A stretch of DNA of 64,000 bases from Agrobacterium tumefaciens (GTDB lineage: Bacteria > Pseudomonadota > Alphaproteobacteria > Rhizobiales > Rhizobiaceae): NCBI RefSeq assembly GCF_005221385.1, contig NZ_CP039904.1, positions 1,647,501 through 1,711,500 of the forward strand, read 5' to 3'. Position numbers and translations under genes: made by a program. A model generated the notes under the pieces. It saw nothing but the letters and a program-made list of their open reading frames with translations, searched no databases and was not told the origin of the DNA. Below, one piece after another: positions 35,454 through 45,086 of the stretch; within the stretch, counting starts at the first letter, position 1, and each line of letters begins with the position of its first letter.

Positions 35454-36404
35454 ATGTTAGCCGTCCTCATCCGGCGTCTTTTAAGCCTCGTCATCACCCT
35501 GTTTGCCGTTTCCCTCATCATCTATCTCGTCATGGGGCTCTTGCCGGGTGACCCTGCGGCCATCATGCTCGGCACTTCGGCGAGCCCCGATACGCTGGCC
35601 GCCCTGCAGAAGCAGATGGGCCTCGATCAGCCGCTGCCGCTGCGTTATCTCCACTGGCTTGCGGGCGTCTTCCGGGGCGATCTCGGGCAATCCTATACCT
35701 ATGGCGTGCCGGTGGCGGGGCTGATCCTCGAGCGGCTGGCCGTCACCCTGCCGCTTGCGCTGCTGGCGGTCTGCCTTTCGGTCGCTATTGCCATTCCGCT
35801 TGGTGTGGCGGCTGCGAGAAGCCGCAACGGGCCGGTCGATTTCGCAGCCGGGCTGTTTTCGCATGTGGGTATCGCCGTGCCCGGTTTCTGGGTCGGGCTG
35901 CTGCTCATCATCGTCTTTTCCACCACGCTCGGCTGGATGCCGGCTGGCGGCTTTCCCGGCTGGACGCCTAGCTTTCTGGCAGGTTTCACCGCTCTGGTCC
36001 TTCCGGCAATCGCCCTCGCGTTGTCGCAGGCCGGTGTCCTTACCCGCGTCTGCCGCTCGGCGGTACTGGAAGTGATGAACGAGGATTTCGTACGCACCGC
36101 GCGCGCCAAGGGCCTGAGCGAACGGGTGGCGCTGTGGCGACATGCGGTGCCGAATGCGATGATCCCTGTTGTCACCATGATTGGCCTGCAATTCACCTTC
36201 CTCATTGCCGGCGCGGTGCTGGTGGAAAATGTCTTCAACCTGCCGGGTCTCGGACGGCTTGCCTACCAGGCGCTGACCCAGCGCGATATCGTCGTCATGC
36301 AATCCGTCGTGCTGTTTTTCTCGGCGCTGGTGATCGTCATGAATTTCGTGGTCGATATCGCCTATCTCTTCATCGATCCAAGACTGCGGGCAGGTGCGCG
36401 ATGA
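35454..36404 (+). CDS. ABC transporter permease (DppB type)
   Basis: This 316-residue protein has an N-terminal membrane segment, LQKQMGLDQPLPLRYLHWL, five further membrane segments and the loop FVRTARAKGLSERVALWRHAVPN. AAGGAG precedes the ATG. The stop overlaps the second permease start. Confidence 0.92.
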   Translation: MLAVLIRRLLSLVITLFAVSLIIYLVMGLLPGDPAAIMLGTSASPDTLAALQKQMGLDQPLPLRYLHWLAGVFRGDLGQSYTYGVPVAGLILERLAVTLPLALLAVCLSVAIAIPLGVAAARSRNGPVDFAAGLFSHVGIAVPGFWVGLLLIIVFSTTLGWMPAGGFPGWTPSFLAGFTALVLPAIALALSQAGVLTRVCRSAVLEVMNEDFVRTARAKGLSERVALWRHAVPNAMIPVVTMIGLQFTFLIAGAVLVENVFNLPGLGRLAYQALTQRDIVVMQSVVLFFSALVIVMNFVVDIAYLFIDPRLRAGAR

Positions 36405-37219
36405 TGCGATTGATCCGCCGCCCCGCCTTTGCCGTCGGCATCGCCGTCACGGTCTTTCTGGTCGCAGTCGCCCTGCTGTCGCTGGTCTGGACGCCGGTGT
36501 CCCCCACAAAGATGCAGATCGTCCAGAAGCTGAAATCGCCCTTCGTGTATGGCGGTCTCGGCACGGATCATTTCGGCCGCGACGTGTTGTCCATGCTGAT
36601 GGCCGGTGCGTGGAATTCGCTGTCCACCTCCATCGCCGCCGTCGCCATCGGTGCATTTATCGGCACGACCATCGGCGTTGCGGTTGCGGCGCTGCGCGGT
36701 TTCACCGAAACCGTGGTGATGCGTATCTGCGATATCATCTTTGCAGTTCCGCCGATCCTGTCGGCCATGATGCTTGGCGCCTTCATCGGCACGGGGCGCT
36801 TCACCGCCATCATCGCCATCGCCACCTTCATGGTGCCGGTGTTTGCCCGGCTGACACTGGGGGCGGCGTTGCAGATATGGTCGCGGGAATATGTCACCGC
36901 CGCCACCAGCATCGGCCAGAACCGCGCCAGGATAACGCTCTTTCATGTCGTGCCGAATATTTCCAACCAGATCATCGTGCAGGTGACGATCCAGCTGGGT
37001 CTTGCGATATTGACGGAAGCGGGCCTTTCCTTCCTCGGTCTCGGCATGCCGCCACCTGCCGCCACCTGGGGGCGGATGCTCGCGGACGCCCAGACCTATC
37101 TGGGTGTGGCGCCCTGGCTCGCCATCATGCCCGGCCTTGCGATCGCGCTCGCCGTCTTCGGCCTCAATCTTCTCGGCGATGGCCTGCGCGACCTGCTGGA
37201 CCCGCGCGATACCAGCTGA
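36401..37219 (+). CDS. ABC transporter permease (DppC type)
   Basis: This 272-residue permease has LGTDHFGRDVLSMLMAGAW, six membrane segments, the loop YVTAATSIGQNRARITLFHVVPN, and ends LLGDGLRDLLDPRDTS. The start at 36401 (ATGATG) overlaps the previous stop. No ATPase gene follows; an amidase comes 53 bp downstream. Confidence 0.92.
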   Translation: MMRLIRRPAFAVGIAVTVFLVAVALLSLVWTPVSPTKMQIVQKLKSPFVYGGLGTDHFGRDVLSMLMAGAWNSLSTSIAAVAIGAFIGTTIGVAVAALRGFTETVVMRICDIIFAVPPILSAMMLGAFIGTGRFTAIIAIATFMVPVFARLTLGAALQIWSREYVTAATSIGQNRARITLFHVVPNISNQIIVQVTIQLGLAILTEAGLSFLGLGMPPPAATWGRMLADAQTYLGVAPWLAIMPGLAIALAVFGLNLLGDGLRDLLDPRDTS

Positions 37220-37272
37220 CCGTTTCAAGCCGATATCTCCCCTATTTCCTGTTTTTCTGACGAGACGATGCC

Positions 37273-38670
37273 ATGACCGATCTCATAGACCTCAACACGC
37301 TCGAAATCCTGGCGCTTTACCGGGACAGGAAGCTTTCGCCATCGGAATATTGGCAGGTGGTGGAGGCGCGTATCGATGCTTTCGAGCCTGTCGTGAACGC
37401 GCTTTACGCTTACGATCCGGAGGATGCACGCAGGCAGGCGCTGGCCTCGACGCAGCGCTGGCAGAAGGGTGAAACGCTCGGCGCCCTCGATGGCATTCCG
37501 GTCTCGCTGAAGGAACTGATCGCCACCAAAGGCCATCCCGTTCCGCTTGGCACGAGGGCGGTGGACCTGGTGCCTGCGGTTGAGGACGCGCCGGTGGCCG
37601 CCCGCTGCCGCGAGGATGGCGCAATCCTTTACGCCAAGACCACCTGCCCGGATTACGGCATGTTATCATCAGGCCTTTCCAGCTTCCACAAGCTCAGCCG
37701 CAATCCGTGGGACCCCACCCGGAACCCCGGCGGCTCCAGCGCCGGTGCTGCTTCGGCAGGGGCTGCGGGTTATGGCACGCTGCATATCGGCACGGATATT
37801 GGCGGCTCGGTGCGGCTGCCGGCGGGGTGGACCGGCCTGTTCGGTTTCAAGCCAAGCCAGGGCCGCATCCCGGTCGATCCCTATTATACCGGCCGTTGCG
37901 CCGGACCGATGACCCGCACCGTTGCCGATGCCGCCTATGCCATGGCGACGCTTTCCCGCCCCGACTGGCGCGATGGCACCTCTCTGCCGCCCAACGATAT
38001 CAACTGGATGAACCTCGATATTAATGTGAAGGGCCTGAAGATCGGCCTGATGCTGGATGCGGGCTGCGGCCTGCCGCTGGAGGATGAGGTGCGCGACGCC
38101 GTGCTCTCCGCCGCCAGGCTGTTCGAGGCGGCGGGCGCGATCGTGATACCCGTCGAGCCGGTGCTGACGCGGGAAATGCTGGATGGGCTGGACGATTTCT
38201 GGCGGGCGAAATTCTGGGGTGACATGGCGGCGCTGAGCGTGGATCGCCGCGCGGCGATCCTTCCCTATATTCACGCATGGGCACAGAAGGGGGCGGAGGT
38301 CTCCGGCGCGCGCGCGGTTTTCGGCTTCAACCAGACCATGGAAATGCGTAAGACCTGCGGGCGCTTGATGCAGTCCGTCGATGCGGTGATTTCACCCGTC
38401 AATCCCATCGTCTCCTATCCGGCCGACTGGGCCTCGCCCACCAATGATCCCGAACTTCCCTTCGAACATATAGCCTTCACGGTGCCGTGGAACATGTCGG
38501 AACAGCCGGCCTCCTCGATCAATTGCGGCTTCTCCAGATCGGGAATGCCCATCGGCTTGCAGATCGTCGGGCCGCGTTACGAGGATTTGTTCGTGCTGAA
38601 GCTTTCAAAAGCCTTCGAGAATTGGGGTGGCGGTGTGCGGCGCTGGCCGGAGCTGCCGCAGGCCCGCTGA
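37273..38670 (+). CDS. Amidase-signature family hydrolase
   Basis: This 465-residue protein is an amidase-signature enzyme. Catalytic elements are visible: Lys80 in GIPVSLKELIATKG, the Ser155/156 pair in NPGGSSAGAASAGAAGYG, and the nucleophile Ser179 in GTDIGGSVRLPAG. Such enzymes hydrolyse amides to acid and ammonia. As the last gene of an importer operon it likely processes the imported amide or peptide; the substrate is unknown. Confidence 0.9.
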   Translation: MTDLIDLNTLEILALYRDRKLSPSEYWQVVEARIDAFEPVVNALYAYDPEDARRQALASTQRWQKGETLGALDGIPVSLKELIATKGHPVPLGTRAVDLVPAVEDAPVAARCREDGAILYAKTTCPDYGMLSSGLSSFHKLSRNPWDPTRNPGGSSAGAASAGAAGYGTLHIGTDIGGSVRLPAGWTGLFGFKPSQGRIPVDPYYTGRCAGPMTRTVADAAYAMATLSRPDWRDGTSLPPNDINWMNLDINVKGLKIGLMLDAGCGLPLEDEVRDAVLSAARLFEAAGAIVIPVEPVLTREMLDGLDDFWRAKFWGDMAALSVDRRAAILPYIHAWAQKGAEVSGARAVFGFNQTMEMRKTCGRLMQSVDAVISPVNPIVSYPADWASPTNDPELPFEHIAFTVPWNMSEQPASSINCGFSRSGMPIGLQIVGPRYEDLFVLKLSKAFENWGGGVRRWPELPQAR

Positions 38671-38767
38671 TCCCACCTTTATCGGGCTTGTAGTATTGCC
38701 ATAATACCCGCATCGCGATCCCGCCTGTTAGGGTGCCCAAAGGCATTCGAAAACGGGAGGAGCAGAC

Positions 38768-39334
38768 ATGCCGAAGAAGATTTTGATGATCGCCGGCGAT
38801 TTCGCCGAGGATTATGAGACCATGGTGCCGTTCCAGACCTTGGCTGCGGTCGGTCACGCGGTCCATGCCGTCTGCCCCGGCAAGAAGGCGGGCCAGACCA
38901 TCGCTACCGCGATCCATGATTTCGAGGGCGACCAGACCTATTCGGAAAAACGCGGCCATAATTTCGCGCTCAACGCCACCTTCGCCGATATCAGGGTTGC
39001 GGATTACGATGCGCTGGTCATTCCGGGCGGCCGCGCGCCGGAATATCTGCGGCTGAATGCGGATGTGCTTGCGGCGGTGAAACATTTCTTCGAAGCGGAC
39101 AAGCCGGTGGCCGCCGTCTGCCACGGCGCGCAATTGCTGGCGGCAGCCGGTGTTCTGAAAGGCCGCACCTGCTCGGCCTACCCGGCCTGCCGTCCCGAGG
39201 TCGAGCTTGCCGGCGGCACCTATGCCGATATCGCCATCGATGCGGCCGTTACCGACGGCAAGCTGGTGACGGCGCCCGCATGGCCGGCTCATCCGGCATG
39301 GCTTTCGCAATTCATGGCGGTGCTCGGCAAATAA
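38768..39334 (+). CDS. DJ-1/PfpI family protein
   Basis: This 188-residue protein has the nucleophile elbow [11 protein letters not shown] (Cys118) and [16 protein letters not shown], matching the PfpI/YhbO-like subgroup. Glu14 (FAEDYE) is the expected partner acid. AACGGGAGGAG precedes the start. Proposed activities in this family include glyoxalase/deglycase and stress protection; a specific reaction cannot be assigned. Confidence 0.88.
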   Translation: MPKKILMIAGDFAEDYETMVPFQTLAAVGHAVHAVCPGKKAGQTIATAIHDFEGDQTYSEKRGHNFALNATFADIRVADYDALVIPGGRAPEYLRLNADVLAAVKHFFEADKPVAAVCHGAQLLAAAGVLKGRTCSAYPACRPEVELAGGTYADIAIDAAVTDGKLVTAPAWPAHPAWLSQFMAVLGK

Positions 39335-39404
39335 GCTGTGGCGAACGGGGCTTTTGCAGGCCCCGTTTTCCGCCTATCTTTCAGGCGTGGTGAGGGAGGA
39401 GACC

Positions 39405-39755
39405 ATGTGCAAGCTTTTCATCAAGGCAGACCCTGCGCTCTGGGAAAGCCATACAAGGTCGCTCAGGATCGATGGCATGGTCACGAGTGTGCGGCTTGAA
39501 AATTTCTTCTGGACAACGCTGGATGAGGTCGCGCGCCGCGATGGCATGAACAGCGTGCAGCTCATCGCCAAGCTTTATAATGAATCGATCGATGCCGGGC
39601 ACGATCTCGGCAATTTCACCTCGTTCCTGCGGGTCTGCTGCGGCCGTTATCTCGCGCTTCAGCTTTCCGGTGATATTCCGGCGCGCAGCGATATTCCGAT
39701 TGCCGCGCTGGATGCGGACAGCATTCTCGATGCGGAAAAGGTGAATTATCATTGA
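39405..39755 (+). CDS. Ribbon-helix-helix domain protein
   Basis: This 116-residue protein has RSLRIDGMVTSVRLENFFW followed by TTLDEVARRDGMNSVQLIAKLY (residues about 19-60), which matches the RHH_4-type ribbon-helix-helix domain common in Rhizobiales. GGAGGAG lies just before the ATG at 39405; an upstream in-frame ATG lacks a ribosome site. The role, probably DNA binding, is unknown. No toxin partner is adjacent. Confidence 0.78.
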   Translation: MCKLFIKADPALWESHTRSLRIDGMVTSVRLENFFWTTLDEVARRDGMNSVQLIAKLYNESIDAGHDLGNFTSFLRVCCGRYLALQLSGDIPARSDIPIAALDADSILDAEKVNYH

Positions 39756-39794
39756 TGACGGTAAGCGCGGCGCGGGAATGCGCCGCGCGTCTTC

Positions 39795-40715
39795 TTAGCT
39801 CTTCAGCGCCCTTGGATCGAGCGCATCGCGCACGGCGTCGCCGATGTAATTCACACTCAGAACCGTCAGTGAAATCGCCAGCCCCGGCCACAACACGCGC
39901 GAGGGTGTCAGTTGCAGGAAGTTGGCGCCGTCGAACAGCAGCCGCCCCCAGGTCGGGAAATCGGAGGGGAAGCCGAGGCCGAGGAAGGAGAGTGCGGATT
40001 CCGTGATGATGGCCGAGGCGATGCCGAGCGTGGCCGAGACCATGATCGAACTCAGCACATTCGGCAGGATATGCCTGAGGATGATGCGGTATTCGCGCAT
40101 GCCGCTCGATTTTGCCGCCATGATGAATTCCTGGCTTTTGATCGTCAGCACATCGCCGCGCACGATACGGGCGGTATGCATCCAGCTGGTTATGCCGATC
40201 ACGAAGACGATGAGGATGAAGATGCCGGTTTCCGGCCCGAAGGCCGCGCGCAGCGTATCGCGGAACAGCATCAGGATGACGAGCAGCAGCGGCAAAAGCG
40301 GCAGGGCTAGGAACAGGTCGGTCAGCCGCATCAGCGGACCGTCCAGATTTCGGAAATAGCCTGACAGCACCCCCACCAGCGTACCGAGAAACAGCGCCAG
40401 CAGCATGGCGGTGATGCCGACGGCAAGCGAGATGCGCCCGCCGGCCAGAACCTGCGCCAGCATGTCCTTGCCGAGATTATCGGTGCCGAAGGGATGCGCC
40501 CATGATGGCCACTGGTTGCGTTCCCTCACATTGATGGCGTTGGGTGCGACGGTGTGGATATAGGGCCCGACATAGACCGCCAGCAGGATGAAGATGAAGA
40601 CGAAGAGGCCCGCCACACCGCCCTTGTGAACGCGGAACTGCTTCCAGATATCGGCAAGGGCGGATTGCGTGGGGGTGGCCGCAACCGTCGGCGCTGCGAT
40701 GGTGGCGTCAGTCAT
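39795..40715 (-). CDS. Peptide ABC transporter permease (DppC type)
   Basis: This 306-residue permease has PFGTDNLGKDMLAQVLAGG, six membrane segments, the loop FIMAAKSSGMREYRIILRHILPN and a C-terminal YIGDAVRDALDPRALKS. The ATG at 40715 overlaps the end of the DppB-type gene by 8 nt. It is the last gene of the minus-strand half of a divergent importer cluster. Confidence 0.92.
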   Translation of the reverse strand: MTDATIAAPTVAATPTQSALADIWKQFRVHKGGVAGLFVFIFILLAVYVGPYIHTVAPNAINVRERNQWPSWAHPFGTDNLGKDMLAQVLAGGRISLAVGITAMLLALFLGTLVGVLSGYFRNLDGPLMRLTDLFLALPLLPLLLVILMLFRDTLRAAFGPETGIFILIVFVIGITSWMHTARIVRGDVLTIKSQEFIMAAKSSGMREYRIILRHILPNVLSSIMVSATLGIASAIITESALSFLGLGFPSDFPTWGRLLFDGANFLQLTPSRVLWPGLAISLTVLSVNYIGDAVRDALDPRALKS

Positions 40716-41718
40716 AGCGAATCCTCGGGTCGAGAATGCCGTACAGCACGTCGGCAATCAGATTGAAGAGCACGATAAGCACCGCGAAAATGAAGGTCAG
40801 AGTCTGCACCAGCGGAATATCCGCGCCCTGAACGGCTGTTATCAGCAATTGGCCAAGCCCGTTTACGCGGAAAATCTGCTCGGTGATGATGGCGCCGGAA
40901 AAGATTGTCGGCACGCCGAGCGCAATCACGGTCACGACCGGAATGAGGCTGTTGCGCAGCACGTGGACGAGCAGAACGGATTTTTCCTTCACGCCCTTGG
41001 CGCGGGCGGTGCGCACATAATCCTGATGCAGATTGTCGAGCATGGAGGCGCGCACGAAGCGGCTGATCTGCGAGACGTTGTAGAGCGTCAGCACCAGAAC
41101 CGGCAGGAACATCTGCTTGATCTGCGCGACGAAGCTTCCCCAGTCGGTCACCTGCAGATTGGTGTCATAGACGGAAGGGAACCATTGCAGGTAGGAGCTG
41201 AAGATGACGACCAGCAGCACGCCGGTGAAGAAGGTTGGCACCGAATAGCCGACCATCGAAACGAAGGTGCCGATCTGGTCGAAGATCGAATATTGCTTAT
41301 AGGCGGAAATGACGCCGATCGGGATCGCCAGCAGCGCCCCGAACAGATAGGCAAGGCCCACCACCCACAGCGTCTGCGGTATGCGCTGGATGACGAGATC
41401 GACCACCGGGCTGCGTGTCGCCCAGGACAGCACACGCATGCGGTTGCCATCGCCGATCTGCCAGCCGGTCAGTTTTTCGAAAAGGTTCAACGGTTCGTTG
41501 ATGAAGAACTGCTGCAACCAGAGCAGGTAGCGGATGAGAAACGGCTGGTCGAGGCCGAGGGAGGCGCGGATCTGCTCACGCACTTCGGGCGGAATGGTCA
41601 GCGGCAGGTCGCCGGTCGGGTCGTTGGGCGCGAGATCGAGCAGGGCGAAAATGACGAAGCTGATGACGAGCAACGTCGGTACGGCAAAGGCAAGCCGCCG
41701 GAGCGTAAAGGCAAACAT
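40708..41718 (-). CDS. Peptide ABC transporter permease (DppB type)
   Basis: This 336-residue permease has an N-terminal membrane segment, IRASLGLDQPFLIRYLLWLQ, five further membrane segments, the loop YVRTARAKGVKEKSVLLVHVLRN and a C-terminal YGILDPRIRYD. The start at 41718 has GGAGAG upstream; the frame is open 16 codons further. A 141-bp gap with a strong hairpin separates it from the binding-protein gene. Confidence 0.92.
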   Translation of the reverse strand: MFAFTLRRLAFAVPTLLVISFVIFALLDLAPNDPTGDLPLTIPPEVREQIRASLGLDQPFLIRYLLWLQQFFINEPLNLFEKLTGWQIGDGNRMRVLSWATRSPVVDLVIQRIPQTLWVVGLAYLFGALLAIPIGVISAYKQYSIFDQIGTFVSMVGYSVPTFFTGVLLVVIFSSYLQWFPSVYDTNLQVTDWGSFVAQIKQMFLPVLVLTLYNVSQISRFVRASMLDNLHQDYVRTARAKGVKEKSVLLVHVLRNSLIPVVTVIALGVPTIFSGAIITEQIFRVNGLGQLLITAVQGADIPLVQTLTFIFAVLIVLFNLIADVLYGILDPRIRYD

Positions 41719-41822
41719 CTGAAACTCTCCAGACTCAGAGCGCGGCAGGACGAAAATTGAGAGCATCTTCGCCGTGACGCTGCAAATGTGTCTTCAGATC
41801 ATGGTCCAGGGGCATGCAAAAG

Positions 41823-41848
41823 GCCGGCCCCCTTGTCGGGGAGCCGGC
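41823..41848 (-). terminator. Intercistronic stem-loop/attenuating terminator after the binding-protein gene
   Basis: GCCGGC-CCCC / GGGG-A-GCCGGC (10 bp with one bulged A, 5-nt loop) lies 12 bp after the binding-protein stop on the minus strand and is followed there by CCTTTTGC. It probably lets only part of the transcripts continue into the permeases. Confidence 0.6.
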
Positions 41849-41859
41849 GCATCTGCGTG

Positions 41860-43569
41860 TTACTTCTTGCGGGACCAGTCCGCGACGTTCCAGAGTTCCG
41901 AATCCCAGGCGTTCATGCGAACGCCTTCCAGCGTCAACGAATGCGAGGACACGTTGCCGCGATGAATGAGCGGAATATGCGCACCTTCCTCCGTCAGCAT
42001 GTCGTTCAGCTGCTTGGCGATTTCCCCGCGCTTGGCAAAGTCCGTCGTTTTGGAAAGCACGTTCACCAGCTTGTCGAATTCCGGGTTGCAATAACGCGGA
42101 ACATTCTGTCCCTGCCAGCCATTGGCGGGGGTGGGGATCTTGTCGCACAGCCATTCCGCCAGATATTTTTCCGGGTCCGTGCCGTCGAAGTTGTTGGTAT
42201 ACATTTCGACGTCGGCATAAAATTTCTGGAAGGTATCGGGGCTTGCCGGGTCGCCGCCGAAGAACACCGAGGCGCTGACATTGCGCAGCTCGGAAGCAAC
42301 GCCGATCTGCGACCACATGTCCTTCACCAGTTCCTGCGCCGCCTGGCGAACAGAGTTGGTTGAGGTCTGGTAGAGGAAGGACAGCTTCACGCCGTTCTTG
42401 GCGCGGATGCCGTCGGATCCCTTCACCCAGCCGGCATCATCCAACAGCTTGTTTGCACCTTCGACATCCTGTTTCAGGCACCAGCTGTCATTCTTGGTGG
42501 AAGCGACGGCTTCCGGGGCCGGCACGATGTTGCAGGTCGGCTTGCCCGCTTCGCCATAGCCCGTCTCATCGATGATGTCGCGGTCGATCGCAAGCGACAG
42601 CGCCCGGCGCACGGCCGGATCGGACAGGGCCGGATGCGGGCCGCCCTCCTTGGTGGAGCGCTTGTCACCCAAGGCGGGATCGGCATTGTACCAGTTGAGA
42701 TTGATACGCTCGACCTGGGTGCCGAAGGCGGTTTCCAGCTTGCCCTTGCCGGCGGCCACCATGGTGGCCAGAATTTCCGGCTCCACCTGCATGTTCCAGG
42801 CGTAATCAAATTCGCCCGTTTCAAGAACGGCACGCGCAGCGGAAGCCGCATCGCCGCCGCCCTTCAGGGTTACCGTTGCGAAAGCGGGCTTGGCCGGATC
42901 GCGATAATTGGTATTGGCGACGAAGCTGATGACGTCGTTCGGCTTGAAATCCTTGACCACGAAGGGGCCGGTGCCGATGGGGCCGAAATTGGCGGATGTG
43001 CAGCCAGGGGCGGCTGCCCCGACGCATTTCTCAAACTGCTTCTTCTGGATGACGGGGGATTGTGCGCCGACGAAGGCGGAATAGGGGTAGGGTTTCTGTT
43101 CGGTGAAGCTGACCTTGACGGTATGGGCGTCGACGGCCTCGACATTCTTCACGCCCTCATATTGAGCCGCCTGCGCGCAGCCGCCATCCGGCGCGGTGCA
43201 ATATTTCCAGGTGAAGATGACGTCATCGGCGGTCAGCGGCGTGCCGTCCGACCATTTGACGTCGCTCTTCAGCTTCCAGGTCATGCTGAGCAGATCCTTC
43301 GCGACGCCGCCATTGTCGACCGTCGGGATTTCGCTCACCAGCATCGGTACCAGCTCGCCCTTTTCGTCGTAGCGCGCCAGCGGCTCGATCACCATGGACG
43401 AGCTGTAGACTTCCTTGGTGCCAGCGGAAAGATAGGGATTGAGGGTCGATACGGCCTGCCAGAACAGGATTTTCAGTTCGCCGTCACTGCCGCGCTCGGC
43501 ATGGGCGGCAGAGCCTGCCAAGGCCATGGCCGCCACCGTGCTGGCAAAGAGAACGCTGCGCTTCTTCAT
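41860..43569 (-). CDS. Peptide ABC transporter substrate-binding protein (family 5)
   Basis: This 569-residue protein has a Lys-rich signal peptide MKKRSVLFASTVAAMALAG ending AAHA-E. Family 5 features are KILFWQAVSTLNPYLSAGT, VKWSDGTPLTADDVIFTWKY, GTGPFVVKDFKPND and SDPAVRRALSLAIDRDII. Several Cys residues (CTAPDGGCAQ, CVGAAAPGCTS, CNIVP) are more than usual and could form disulfides. It is divergent from an M20 amidohydrolase and precedes the two permeases. Confidence 0.92.
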   Translation of the reverse strand: MKKRSVLFASTVAAMALAGSAAHAERGSDGELKILFWQAVSTLNPYLSAGTKEVYSSSMVIEPLARYDEKGELVPMLVSEIPTVDNGGVAKDLLSMTWKLKSDVKWSDGTPLTADDVIFTWKYCTAPDGGCAQAAQYEGVKNVEAVDAHTVKVSFTEQKPYPYSAFVGAQSPVIQKKQFEKCVGAAAPGCTSANFGPIGTGPFVVKDFKPNDVISFVANTNYRDPAKPAFATVTLKGGGDAASAARAVLETGEFDYAWNMQVEPEILATMVAAGKGKLETAFGTQVERINLNWYNADPALGDKRSTKEGGPHPALSDPAVRRALSLAIDRDIIDETGYGEAGKPTCNIVPAPEAVASTKNDSWCLKQDVEGANKLLDDAGWVKGSDGIRAKNGVKLSFLYQTSTNSVRQAAQELVKDMWSQIGVASELRNVSASVFFGGDPASPDTFQKFYADVEMYTNNFDGTDPEKYLAEWLCDKIPTPANGWQGQNVPRYCNPEFDKLVNVLSKTTDFAKRGEIAKQLNDMLTEEGAHIPLIHRGNVSSHSLTLEGVRMNAWDSELWNVADWSRKK

Positions 43570-43874
43570 TGTGGTTTTCCCCTTTTTAGATTTTATCTAT
43601 TTGAATGTTTGACGCTTTTCCCGTCGTCATGTGCAAGGTCTATTTTTATAAGTATTTGACTTTGCTAAGGAATATTCCTCCATTCCCGATGATGCTATTG
43701 TCAGTTTTTTTGAAAAGCAAGCCCCAAACTTTTATTGATGAACAAAATTTGAGCCATTCGCCTCTTGGCCTATTTTTCGCTCATGCAGCAAAATTCAGAC
43801 TTGCAAAAGTAGAAATTCCAAACGCAATATGGTTCCCGACAACCCGGCGGGGAACAAAAAAAGGGAAAAAGAGA
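43570..43874. promoter_or_regulatory. AT-rich divergent regulatory region of the peptide importer/M20 cluster
   Basis: This 305-bp region between divergent genes is markedly more AT-rich than its surroundings and contains no supported gene. It holds a perfect 12-bp palindrome AGGAATATTCCT (43668-43679), a TTGACT at about 43655 and several A/T runs. It should contain both promoters and an operator; no regulator gene is adjacent, so the controlling protein is unknown. Confidence 0.6.
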
Positions 43875-45038
43875 ATGCCGATATTGAACCGTGTGGCCGA
43901 AATGCAGGAAGACGTTGCCGGCTGGAGGCGCCATCTGCATGAACACCCGGAGCTGCTTTACGATGTCTACGAAACATCGAAGTTCGTGGCCGAAAAACTG
44001 ACATCCTTCGGCTGCGATGTGGTCGAGACCGGCATCGGCAAGACCGGCGTGGTCGGCATCATCAAGGGGCGGCACGGCGACGGCCCGACCATCGGTTTCC
44101 GTTCCGACATGGACGCGCTGCCGATCCTCGAGACCAGCGGCAAGCCTTGGGCTTCGAAAATCCCTGGCAAGGCCCATTCCTGCGGCCATGACGGGCATAC
44201 CGCCATGCTTCTGGGTGCTGCGCAATATCTGGCCGAAACTCGCAACTTCAAGGGTTCCGTCGCGGTCATCTTCCAGCCGGCGGAAGAGGGCGGGGCAGGG
44301 GCGCTTGCCATGCTGAACGACGGCATGATGGAAAAATTCGGCATTTCGCAGGTCTATGGCATGCATAATGAGCCGGGCATTCCCGTCGGCCAATTCGCCA
44401 TCCGCAAGGGATCGACCATGGCGGCGGCGGATAGTTTCGAAATCATCATCACCGGCAAGGGCAGCCATGCGGCCGCACCGCATCTTTCCATCGATCCGGT
44501 TCTAACCTCTGCTCATATCATCATCGCCCTGCAATCCATCGTCTCGCGGGAGACGGACCCGCTTAAATCGCTCGTCGTCACCGTCGCCACCACCCATGGC
44601 GGCACGGCCGTCAATGTCATTCCCGGTGCGGTGACGCTGACGGGGACGGTGCGCACCTTGCTTCCGGAAACCCGCGATTTCGCCGAAAAGCGCCTGAAGG
44701 AAGTGGCGACCGCAACCGCCATGGCGCATGGCGCCACCGTGGAGGTGAAATATCATCGCGGTTATCCCGTCACCTTCAACCACAATGACGAAACCGAATT
44801 TGCGACCGGCGTGGCGATGGGTGTGGCCGGTGCCAACGCCGTCAACACCAATCCCAACCCGCATATGGGGGCGGAGGATTTCTCCTATATGCTCGAAGCG
44901 CGTCCCGGCGCCTTCATCTTCATCGGCAATGGCGATACCGCCGGGCTGCACAATGCGGCCTATGATTTCAACGACGATGCGCTGCCTTACGGTATCAGCT
45001 ACTGGGTCTCGATGGCCGAAAAGGCACTTGCTGCGTAA
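43875..45038 (+). CDS. M20-family amidohydrolase linked to a peptide importer
   Basis: This 387-residue enzyme has RRHLHEHPELLYDVYET, GFRSDMDALPI, the metal motif HSCGHDGHTAMLLGAA, FQPAEEGGAGALAML and MGAEDFSYML. It resembles hippurate/N-acetyl-amino-acid hydrolases. ATG 43875 follows an A/G-rich leader; the frame is open further upstream through the AT-rich promoter region but without family sequence. It lies 48 bp before the fused importer ATPase, so it probably hydrolyses an imported N-acyl amino acid or peptide. It is a distinct paralogue of the enzyme at 23736-24908. Confidence 0.9.
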   Translation: MPILNRVAEMQEDVAGWRRHLHEHPELLYDVYETSKFVAEKLTSFGCDVVETGIGKTGVVGIIKGRHGDGPTIGFRSDMDALPILETSGKPWASKIPGKAHSCGHDGHTAMLLGAAQYLAETRNFKGSVAVIFQPAEEGGAGALAMLNDGMMEKFGISQVYGMHNEPGIPVGQFAIRKGSTMAAADSFEIIITGKGSHAAAPHLSIDPVLTSAHIIIALQSIVSRETDPLKSLVVTVATTHGGTAVNVIPGAVTLTGTVRTLLPETRDFAEKRLKEVATATAMAHGATVEVKYHRGYPVTFNHNDETEFATGVAMGVAGANAVNTNPNPHMGAEDFSYMLEARPGAFIFIGNGDTAGLHNAAYDFNDDALPYGISYWVSMAEKALAA

Positions 45039-45086
45039 GACATCCGGCGGCCCGCGTGGCCGCCTTCTGCTTTTCAGGAGATCGGC

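Noticed and set aside
39405..39755. Ribbon-helix-helix protein as antitoxin of a toxin-antitoxin pair
   Set aside because: No small toxin-like gene overlaps or adjoins it, and the domain fits the larger Rhizobiales RHH_4 type.
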